From: Symbiodinium kawagutii
Taxonomy: Eukaryota; Sar; Dinophyceae; Suessiales; Symbiodiniaceae
Direction: 5' to 3'
NCBI GenBank assembly: GCA_009767595.1
Contig: VSDK01002092.1
Location: 373,510-437,509, forward strand
DNA length: 64,000 nt
The stretch's first letter is position 1; each line of letters begins with the position of its first letter. Both the position numbers and the translations under genes were made by a program. The notes below the pieces were generated by a model. It saw only the letters and a list, made by a program, of their open reading frames with translations, searched no databases and was not told the DNA's origin. This document shows positions 49,401-53,884 of the stretch, piece after piece.

Positions 49401-49603
49401 AATTAGGCCATTACAATAACATAAAACATCAATTAAGATTCACCGAACCACCATTGAAGTATCATGAAACCGAACTAACATCAATCCATTTCAAGCATCA
49501 TTAAACCAGCAACTAACCACCTGAAAAAAACATCATATGACCATCGCACAAGCCTCACCCCGAGCCGCGGGACCTTCATGACCAGTGGATCTGGCAGCTG
49601 CAT
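31342..49603 (-). CDS. TRAPPC13: TRAPPC13-like protein (TRAPP complex subunit 13 homologue)
   Basis: Exons on the minus strand follow the order of TRAPPC13 along its length. The N-terminus [10 protein letters not shown] joins [13 protein letters not shown] (compare LALKVMRLTKPTLF in the human protein). Then come [20 protein letters not shown] (LGETFSSYISVHNDS), [32 protein letters not shown] (FRKFFKFQVLKPLDV), [68 protein letters not shown] and a C-terminus [21 protein letters not shown]13 belongs to the metazoan/fungal TRAPP vesicle-tethering complexes at the Golgi. The sum is roughly 385 residues, against about 417 in human. One internal exon after exon 2 is probably missing from my model because phases disagree there. 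Human residues are recalled from memory, not aligned. Confidence 0.75.
31616..31697 (-). CDS. TRAPPC13: TRAPPC13-like, exon
   Basis: Acceptor CGCTGCAG|GCAGC and donor GACAAG|GTGCC. It encodes [20 protein letters not shown] then [17 protein letters not shown] matches the conserved GLQSISGL region near the C-terminus. Phase 2 in, completing AG|G. Confidence 0.75.
31860..31930. repeat. 14-bp tandem repeat (GATCATGGATGGTT type)
   Basis: About five tandem units of GATCATGGATGG(T/C)(T/C) in an intron of the TRAPPC13-like gene. Confidence 0.85.
32091..32205. mobile_element. Family B short TIR element, copy B7
   Basis: AAAGTGTTTCTCAAAAATAG at the left and CATTTTGAGAAACCACCATA at the right are inverted ends, with AAAATGGTTGGTTGATC inside. 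Confidence 0.8.
32802..32908 (-). CDS. TRAPPC13: TRAPPC13-like, exon (107 nt)
   Basis: Acceptor GAGCCCCAG|CCCCC and GC donor CCAAAG|GCGTGG. It encodes [20 protein letters not shown] then [15 protein letters not shown]. Phase 0 in, phase 2 out; AG joins G of the next exon to give [16 protein letters not shown]. Confidence 0.75.
33025..33133. mobile_element. Family B short TIR element, diverged copy B8
   Basis: The interior AAAATGGTTGGTTTTGATACTA and GGATGATTTGGGGGTACCC and the right end TGGCTTGAGAGACGACC match family B. The left end is altered. Confidence 0.65.
33418..33476. repeat. AACC tetranucleotide microsatellite
   Basis: About 14 AACC units with one interruption (AACGAACC). Confidence 0.95.
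33700..34330. repeat. Degenerate GGTTATTAATGATTAACAATG repeat
   Basis: Imperfect copies of GGTTATTAATGATTAACAATGGG over about 600 bp, AT-rich, within the intron between the exons at 32.8 and 35.5 kb. Confidence 0.7.
34514..34620 (+). repeat. Interstitial telomere-like TTTAGGG tract
   Basis: Some ten copies of TTTAGGG or TTTTAGGG with minor variants (TTTATGG). TTTAGGG is the telomere repeat reported for plants and dinoflagellates. It lies inside an intron, not at a chromosome end. Confidence 0.85.
35275..35380. other. Assembly gap (106 N)
   Basis: A run of N. Any feature here is unreadable; it lies about 100 bp left of the TRAPPC13-like exon at 35,483-35,566. Confidence 1.
35483..35566 (-). 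CDS. TRAPPC13: TRAPPC13-like, exon (84 nt)
   Basis: Acceptor GGCGGAG|GTCTTC and GC donor CTGCAG|GCCATG. It encodes [20 protein letters not shown] then LPFTLELQ. This aligns with the TRAPPC13 segment [20 protein letters not shown]-like. Phase 0 on both sides; the frame is open 5' of the acceptor (RNHDSAE), so an earlier acceptor is possible. Confidence 0.75.
35633..35719. mobile_element. Family D short TIR element, copy D1
   Basis: CTAACCTGGCAATGG at the left and CCACTGCCAGGTTAG at the right are inverted ends, with TTCCCTGGGGTTC inside. A related copy lies at 56,641-56,733. Confidence 0.75.
35730..36440. other. Intron, AT-rich; partial family A relic at 36,275-36,380
   Basis: CATCTGGCTGTGGGTCAAGA near 36,270 and AATATTGATAGCCATACA near 36,370 resemble the family A ends, but the interior has diverged. 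Nothing else supported. Confidence 0.45.
36449..36481. repeat. TTGG tetranucleotide microsatellite
   Basis: Eight TTGG units. Confidence 0.95.
36495..36600 (-). CDS. Possible exon, strand unclear
   Basis: The minus frame reads [20 protein letters not shown] then [13 protein letters not shown], between AG (CTCAGAG) and GT (CTGG|GTCAAG), phase 0, and could insert into the TRAPPC13-like protein. The plus strand is also open ([20 protein letters not shown]) with good third-position GC, and the flanking A/C-G/T polarity is reversed here relative to other exons. Unresolved. Confidence 0.3.
36660..37440. repeat. A/C-rich degenerate repeat (ACCAGTATTAACCAGT type)
   Basis: AACCAGTACTAACCAGTATTAACC words at 36,660-36,800, then looser AACCATTATTATTCACC words up to the exon at 37,475. 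Confidence 0.6.
37475..37551 (-). CDS. TRAPPC13: TRAPPC13-like, exon (77 nt)
   Basis: Acceptor CGGGAAG|CGGCG and canonical donor CATCCAG|GTAGGC. It encodes [20 protein letters not shown] then GHHIQ, aligning with the [20 protein letters not shown] region of TRAPPC13. Phase 1 in, phase 0 out. Confidence 0.75.
38603..38706 (-). CDS. TRAPPC13: TRAPPC13-like, exon (about 104 nt)
   Basis: Acceptor ACAGGTAG|TTCTGG. A GA donor (GCCGTCG|GATGG) is assumed; GT six bases further (GATG|GTGGG) is the alternative. It encodes [20 protein letters not shown] then [14 protein letters not shown], matching the strand before and after YLYCLKP in TRAPPC13. Confidence 0.7.
39150..39320. repeat. CGA / AAGAAC short tandem repeats
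   Basis: CGACGACGACGACG followed by GAACAAGAACAAGAACAAG, coding-like only in low-complexity frames (poly-Arg or Gln/Glu). Confidence 0.8.
39903..40037 (-). CDS. TRAPPC13: TRAPPC13-like, exon (135 nt)
   Basis: Acceptor GCTCGCCCAG|GTCCTC and canonical donor TTTCAAG|GTTTC. In the phase set by its neighbours it encodes [20 protein letters not shown] then [20 protein letters not shown] and SNV. The join [16 protein letters not shown] matches the MTTSPMFMEKVSLEPS region. Another frame is also open but does not fit the phases. Confidence 0.7.
40082..40271. repeat. AAGC/AACC tetranucleotide satellite
   Basis: About 190 bp of mixed AAGC and AACC units, starting about 45 bp from the acceptor of the exon at 40,037. 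Long open frames on both strands here are repeat artefacts. Confidence 0.95.
40700..40870. repeat. Short diverged direct repeat
   Basis: AAGTACTCAGAAAACACTTCAT near 40,728 recurs as AAGTACTCATGAAACACTTGAT near 40,840, with GTATCTGATTGTA-type words between. Confidence 0.55.
40990..42050. other. Intron, nothing supported
   Basis: Mixed sequence with open frames on both strands (up to 164 codons on minus, 41,054-41,548) that show no domain. A family-B-like fragment (ATGTACCCCCAAAGGTGGTC) lies at about 41,020. Confidence 0.4.
42265..42318 (-). CDS. TRAPPC13: TRAPPC13-like, exon (54 nt)
   Basis: Acceptor GGACCAG|CCACG and GC donor GGATCT|GCTCG. It encodes [17 protein letters not shown], aligning with the SSVTDEVFLEAQIQNMT region. 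Phase 2 in and out, joining the following exon as SMADLSSWRFDC. Confidence 0.7.
42412..42478. repeat. 12-bp tandem repeat (GGATGGTTTAAT)
   Basis: Five near-perfect tandem units, at the left edge of a longer G/T-rich tract that extends to about 42,640. Confidence 0.95.
42974..43053 (-). CDS. TRAPPC13: TRAPPC13-like, exon (80 nt)
   Basis: Strong acceptor after CTGCTGCTGCCAG|GGTC and GC donor GTCTGG|GCGG. It encodes [20 protein letters not shown] then VVQLES, matching KMYFRKFFKFQVLKPLDV-like of TRAPPC13. Phase 0 in, phase 2 out. Confidence 0.75.
43230..44190. other. Intron; A/C-rich in its left-of-exon part
   Basis: No exon supported between 43,060 and 44,300. From about 43,870 to 44,190 the sequence is A/C-rich (ACCATCACTAATC type). 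Confidence 0.5.
44305..44346 (-). CDS. TRAPPC13: TRAPPC13-like, exon (42 nt)
   Basis: Acceptor TTCAGAG|GCCCTG and donor GAGCAG|GTGCC. It encodes [14 protein letters not shown], joining GTY of the previous exon to match IGTHILVCAVSYT of TRAPPC13. Phase 0 on both sides. Confidence 0.75.
44985..45026. other. Near-palindromic GCGC hairpin at an intron 5' end
   Basis: GCGCGCAGCGCGTTGCGCGC is almost its own reverse complement. It lies within the first 40 nt of the intron that follows the exon at 45,027-45,067, next to a GC donor. Confidence 0.7.
45027..45067 (-). CDS. TRAPPC13: TRAPPC13-like, exon (41 nt, GC donor)
   Basis: Acceptor AATCCTTAG|ATGCC and donor ACCTAT|GCCCC. It encodes (D)[13 protein letters not shown]. 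The phase-1 entry matches the exit of the exon at 46,785. It aligns with DDVIHHEVKEIGTH of TRAPPC13. The frame is open on both sides, so boundaries rest on the join. Confidence 0.6.
45130..46080. other. Intron, AT-rich then mixed; no exon supported
   Basis: AT-rich to about 45,330, then mixed sequence with short open frames on both strands. Nothing I can assign. Confidence 0.4.
46085..46660. other. Unassigned non-repetitive block in intron
   Basis: Open for 179 codons on minus and about 80 on plus, with moderate GC and no recognisable motif. Possibly an old element remnant. Confidence 0.35.
46785..46917 (-). CDS. TRAPPC13: TRAPPC13-like, exon (133 nt)
   Basis: Acceptor TTTCGAG|GCGCTA and donor AGTCAG|GTCGTT. 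It encodes [20 protein letters not shown] then [20 protein letters not shown] and HPQS. This is the best match to TRAPPC13 (LGETFSSYISVHNDS). The acceptor is weak in pyrimidines, and phase 0 here does not fit exon 2, suggesting an unseen exon between. Confidence 0.75.
47560..47940. repeat. A/C-rich degenerate repeat (AAACCACCTTAAACCAGC type)
   Basis: Imperfect AAACCATCATAAACCACC and TTAAACCAGCTCAAAACC words directly left of TRAPPC13-like exon 2. Confidence 0.8.
47968..48055 (-). CDS. TRAPPC13: TRAPPC13-like, exon 2
   Basis: Acceptor CCGCTGCCAG|GTCATG. It encodes [19 protein letters not shown] followed by a Gly/Ala-rich stretch. VMRLRQPSM matches KVMRLTKPTLF. The donor is uncertain (GCCCAAG|GCC or CCATG|GTGCC, both phase 1). 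Confidence 0.7.
48060..48560. repeat. G/T-rich degenerate repeat (GGTTTTAAGCTGGTTT type)
   Basis: Imperfect TTTTAAGCTGGTTTGAGCTGG words directly right of exon 2. They are roughly the complement of the tract at 47,560-47,940. Confidence 0.8.
48600..49240. other. Intron, no exon supported
   Basis: Contains a loosely repeated segment (TAAGTGATCAACTGGGTGAC and TTAAGAACCCCTATTTCGCT words near 48,950-49,135, partly in inverted arrangement). Confidence 0.45.
49574..49603 (-). CDS. TRAPPC13: TRAPPC13-like, exon 1 with start codon
   Basis: ATG at 49,603 encodes [10 protein letters not shown] up to donor ATGAAG|GTCCC; it joins VMRLRQP of exon 2 in frame. An AG suitable for spliced-leader addition (CAAGCAG) lies about 18 nt upstream. 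An AC-rich tract (49,240-49,540) follows in the intron. Confidence 0.65.
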
Positions 49604-50503
49604 GGCGCAGCAAGGCGACGCTGCTTGAAGGGATGGATGGGACCCGGTCTACCCAGGTCTCATTTGCCAGATACATCTGTGCAAGATATATGTGTATCAA
49701 GTGTACTGTATGTGTATCATATTAGTGTATTGTGTTGGTGTATTATCTTAGTGTATTATATTAGTGTATCATATTAGTGTTTTATATTAGTGTGTCATAT
49801 GTATACTGTAAGTGTATTATACGTGTATATGTTCTAAGCGTATTCTATGACATCATATGTGTACTATGTGTCTCTTCTATGGCAATATGGCCCAGGGTAA
49901 AAAAAGGTGTCGCCCCAAGTTATTGGTCCTGGAGATTCTCATATGGAAGGATTGGGGATGCCCCTGGGCCCTCGAAATCATGGTGTTTTGAGGGGTTTCA
50001 TTGGACAAGCCGCCAAAGCCACGCAAGGATGGGAACGGCACTGGTCATATGCCAAGATGGGAAAGCCACCAATACATTAACACATCTAGGCCTATGCAGC
50101 GCAGGGTCAAGTTGCTGGCTGTGCATGGTCATCTTGACATGATGTGCGACTATGATTCCTTACACTTTTATGTATTCAAGGCAACATCACTCTGTGGTTT
50201 CATGCACCCACATGTGGTTCCTTGGATGGTGCGGCGGCACTCCAACATGCTAAGGGTCTGGCATTTTGACACCATTGGCTATATCATAGTGATCATCGAT
50301 GAGATCAATTTGTGGACTACCACATTGCAATGATTCTGAATATTGCTAGAACCATTAGCCCAGCATTGTCCACACCAAAGAGAATGATCAGAAACGAAAC
50401 ATGAACACCTTCACACCCCTGGTTGAACAATCATCGAACCACTATCACACCATGAATATTAGTCAACCAACCAATTGTCAATAATTACCAGGAAAAAAAA
50501 ATG

Positions 50504-50665
50504 TCAATAACCACCAGCCAGCATAAACATTGACGATCTTTCCACAACGTTGGAGTCTGCGTGCTCTGTGGACTGCGGCAAACGCTGCTTGCGCTGAGCC
50601 AAGGCCGAGCGGCAAAACTTCTGGGCCCCGAGGCTGGGCTGTAGCAGAAGTTGGTGATCCGCCAG
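50504..50665 (-). CDS. Terminal exon of an unassigned gene
   Basis: Acceptor ACCTCGCAG|CTGGCG, then 53 codons and TGA at 50,504. It reads LADHQLLLQPSLGAQKFCRS then ALAQRKQRLPQSTEHADSNV and VERSSMFMLAGGY. A GC donor at ATGCTG|GCTGG would make it internal. Three other frames are open but less protein-like. It lies between the channel's possible last exon and the TRAPPC13-like start, so it is either a small separate gene or a tail of the channel gene. Confidence 0.5.
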   Translation of the reverse strand: MADHQLLLQPSLGAQKFCRSALAQRKQRLPQSTEHADSNVVERSSMFMLAGGY

Positions 50666-50669
50666 CTGC

Positions 50670-50770
50670 GAGGTTTCTCAATATGGGGGGGTCCCATAAT
50701 TGGTTGGTTTATTGCTATCAATGATTCATGTTGGATGATGTTGGCCGTACAGCAGTTTGGAGAATCCACC

Positions 50771-50774
<4 letters not shown>
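50670..50774. mobile_element. Family B short TIR element, copy B9, abutting a splice acceptor
   Basis: GAGGTTTCTCAATATGGGGG at the left and GTTTGGAGAATCCACCATAG at the right are inverted ends, with ATTGGTTGGTTTATTGCTATC inside. Its left end is only about 4 nt from the acceptor of the exon at 50,504-50,665. Confidence 0.75.
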
Positions 50775-50825
<51 letters not shown>

Positions 50826-50826
50826 T
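50771..50826. repeat. GATA tetranucleotide microsatellite
   Basis: About 13 perfect GATA units directly adjoining copy B9. Confidence 0.97.
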
Positions 50827-51289
50827 AGACGATGAGTGGTACTAAATGCGATGAATTCAAAGTGATGTCTTTCATAATGCAGAAGAATCACGTCTTGCGG
50901 ATGAAAGACGTCATGAACAACGAAACGACGTTGTGATGTGGCCAGGGGGTGCAGAGTCCATCCTGTGTCCTCCAACTTGTCATGCGCTGTGCCCATGTCT
51001 GTTCCCATACATTGGGGTTGGTGCATCCGCTAATAACATGGACTGAGATGTGTTACCCTATATCATGTCACATGGTTTTATGCCAAATGACATCATGAAC
51101 ATATAATTGGCAAAGAAGTGACGAACATGGGAGTGCCCCACAGTGTCTTGAAACCAGTGGCAGCTTTTAGTTTTGCTTTCAAAACCAAGTAGCTACAGGA
51201 AACAAAAAACATGATACATCAAGATACATATCATAGATTGTGTTTCTTCACAAGAAAGGCAGAATCAATTAATGATCACAGGAAGTAAT

Positions 51290-51343
<54 letters not shown>
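51290..51343. repeat. GAT trinucleotide microsatellite
   Basis: About 18 perfect units. Confidence 0.97.
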
Positions 51344-51344
<1 letters not shown>

Positions 51345-51349
51345 AAATT

Positions 51350-51580
51350 GCATTTTTTCAATCATTCGAAACAGGACATCGGCTCGATTTCGCGAGCACG
51401 GCCCAGAGAAGGGAAGCAGCAATTCTTCCCTGACAAGTTCCAAGACGGAACACGCCCAGCGACGAAACACTTCCTTTAAGGAGAGGCCGGGAGGGCGAAA
51501 GTTGAGGCGGCTGTGGCCCCAAAATATTTGATCCAAGAATCCAAGCAGCAAAAATAACTGTTGCAGTTGATACAAGAAAA
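51350..51580 (-). other. Possible coding block, unresolved
   Basis: The minus frame GLSLKEVFRRWACSVLELVR then EELLLPFSGPCSRNRAD looks helical and protein-like, but other frames are open and I could not fix splice sites. It may be an upstream exon of the gene ending at 50,504. Confidence 0.3.
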
Positions 51581-51678
51581 ATGATTCTAGAAAAATGATT
51601 CACCATAGCCAACCGACAGCAACCGCACGTCTATCCTTGTTACTCTCTGGTTCTTGGTATTCTTCAGCCACCAGTCCC

Positions 51679-51843
51679 TCAAGAAAATTGCCGGCTAAGG
51701 CCGCTGGGGCTGCTTCGAATCACACCTCTCGGTGACGAGACAGACTCAGACGTGTCGTAGCCCGTGCCTGTGAGAATAGACTCAATCTTCTCCATGCGAT
51801 GGTACCTGGCTTCCAAATTGGGGTTCTTAACTTGGAGATGAAC
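51679..51843 (-). CDS. Terminal exon, probably C-terminal tail of the cation channel
   Basis: Acceptor GGCTTTCAG|GTTCATC, 54 codons and TGA at 51,679. It encodes VHLQVKNPNLEARYHRMEKI then ESILTGTGYDTSESVSSP and a Ser/Arg-rich end. The short coiled coil LEARYHRMEKIESIL resembles the C-terminal ends of dinoflagellate 6TM channels. It would join the channel if the exon at 53,653 uses the donor CAGACC|GTGATG (phase 0) instead of running to its own stop. Confidence 0.55.
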   Translation of the reverse strand, partial: VHLQVKNPNLEARYHRMEKIESILTGTGYDTSESVSSPRGVIRSSPSGLSRQFS

Positions 51844-52102
51844 CTGAAAGCCGTATATTACGTTTACAATACTTACAAGTTGTATATGAAATTTACTTGA
51901 ATTGTATACCAACTTGTAGACCAACGTAATTAATTGTTAATATACCAAAAGAATTGCGGTGTGTTGGGGGGCTACAAAGTGGGGATTTCACTAAGTTGGT
52001 TTCACATGGTAACCCAAGTTTCCAAAGAGATTAGGATATAGGAAGAGAGGGATGTTTGAGATGAAATGAAGCTGTGGATGATGGATGCAGCTGCTGCTGC
52101 TC

Positions 52103-52128
52103 ATGATGATGATGATGATGATGATGAC

Positions 52129-52167
<39 letters not shown>

Positions 52168-52168
52168 C

Positions 52169-52203
<35 letters not shown>

Positions 52204-52210
52204 CATGACC

Positions 52211-52246
<36 letters not shown>

Positions 52247-52247
52247 C

Positions 52248-52301
<54 letters not shown>

Positions 52302-52375
52302 CGATGACGATGACGATGACCATGACCATGACCATGACCATGACGATGACGATGACGATGACGATGACCATGACC

Positions 52376-52411
<36 letters not shown>

Positions 52412-52488
52412 CTGATGATGATGATGATGATGATGATGATGACGGCGATGATACTGGTGATGATGACGGCGATGATACTGGGGATGAT
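52103..52488. repeat. GAT / GATGAC satellite with higher-order blocks
   Basis: Pure GAT blocks alternate with (GACGAT)n, CATGAC variants and a GACGCT marker that recurs before each GAT block. It reads as poly-Asp, His/Arg or Met/Thr in different frames, none of which is a gene. Confidence 0.95.
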
Positions 52489-52495
52489 GTTTTGT

Positions 52496-52990
52496 CTCTG
52501 TGCTATTTTTTTCCCTGCTGGCGTTCATCTCTTCGGTTCTCTTCTGGTGTTTTTTCCTTTGGAGTTGTCTTTTTCCCTGCTGGTGTCTTTCTCTGATATT
52601 TTTCTTTTCTGGTGTTTGTTCTGTGGTGTTTTTGTTCTGGTGTTTTTGCTCTGGTGTTTTTGTCTGCTGGTGTTTTTGCTTCGTCTTTTCTCTCTGGTGT
52701 TCTTCCTCTACTGGTGTTTTTGCTCTGGCGGTTTTGCTCTGCTATTCTTGCTTAGTTGGTGTTTATCTCTGGTGATTTTTCTCTGCTGATGCTTCTCTGA
52801 AGGTGCTGGTTCTTTGCTGGCGTTTTTTCCTCTGCTGCTGTTTTTCTCTGCTGACATTTCTCTCTGGTGTCTGTTCTGTTTTTTTTCTGTGCTGATGTTT
52901 CTCTGTTGGTCATCTTTTCGCCACCGGTGTTCTTTTCTTGCCGTTGTTTTCCTTACTTGGCTACACTCACTTGGCTGTGACGCTTACTTG
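52496..52990. repeat. T-rich degenerate repeat (CTCTGGTGTTTTTG type)
   Basis: Imperfect copies of CTCTGGTGTTTTTGCTCTG / CTGCTGGTGTTTTTC over about 500 bp; low complexity. Confidence 0.8.
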
Positions 52991-53020
52991 GCCGTGGCAC
53001 TTTCTTGGCTGTGACACTTG

Positions 53021-53072
<52 letters not shown>

Positions 53073-53146
53073 TCGGTGATGAATCGGTGATGAATCAGTG
53101 ATGAATCGGTGATGAATCGGTGATGAATCGGTGATGAATCGGTGAT
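53021..53146. repeat. GAT microsatellite followed by 12-bp GATGAATCGGTG repeat
   Basis: About 16 GAT units, then seven copies of GATGAATCGGTG (one with CAGTG). Confidence 0.95.
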
Positions 53147-53652
53147 GTTGCTCTTGGAACATTGAAAACATCGCAGAACTCCGGAAAATGCAAAGTTATT
53201 TCACGATTTTTGACTTGCAAATGCGCTTTTGGCCACAGCTCCATGCACTATCTTCTGATCCCGGCCTGCTCGCTCGACGAGCCGATTTTTTCGATCATCC
53301 GGGATCACTCAACAAACATCGAAAAACACAGCATTTGGCGCACTTATTATCACACATGCTCGCACGTCTGTGATCTTCTCTGTGATCTGACTGACACGCA
53401 AACTGGTTCAACTGTACCGTTCTTAACAGATCAATTAAACCGCTAATAATTGATTTAAACTGATTCATTAAACTGGTTCATACTATACCGTTCTAAACTG
53501 ATCTCTCTGATCAACCGCTATTAATCATCAATTAACCATTAGTTATCCAATATGAACCATATGGTTCAACATTATCCAAGAGTACTCAGGCATGAACTGT
53601 TACTAATATCTCTTAGCCATCAAAGCGCTTCAAGTCAGATGAATGCCATCAA

Positions 53653-53884
53653 TCAAAGCTCTTCAAGGCACATGAATTGAAAAGCTCTTCTTTGCTCTTT
53701 GTTCATCAGGTGAGTGGTGAACATCACGGTCTGAAGGTCAATGCTCGTAGCCGCACCCTTCATGCGGACACATGCGTTTGCGAAGGTCATCGCATCGATG
53801 GTGGACTCGCCTTGAAGTTCCACCAGCATCCTGAAGAAAGTTTCTGCATTTTTGATGTCAATGCCTCTGGTTTGCAAATATGAC
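53653..53884 (-). CDS. Channel gene, EF-hand-like C-terminal exon
   Basis: Acceptor CGTGCTCAG|GTCATA. It encodes SYLQTRGIDIKNAETFFRML then VELQGESTIDAMTFANACVR and MKGAATSIDLQTVMF, ending ...QFMCLEEL at TGA. It is the second half of the cytoplasmic EF-hand-like module. A donor at CAGACC|GTGATG would shorten it and link to 51,843. Confidence 0.75.

Noticed and set aside
52066-52596. Long open frames of poly-Asp/His and Met/Thr (up to 234 codons, plus strand) and poly-His/Arg (minus)
   Set aside because: They are translations of the GAT/GAC satellite and the T-rich repeat beside it; no non-repeat coding content.
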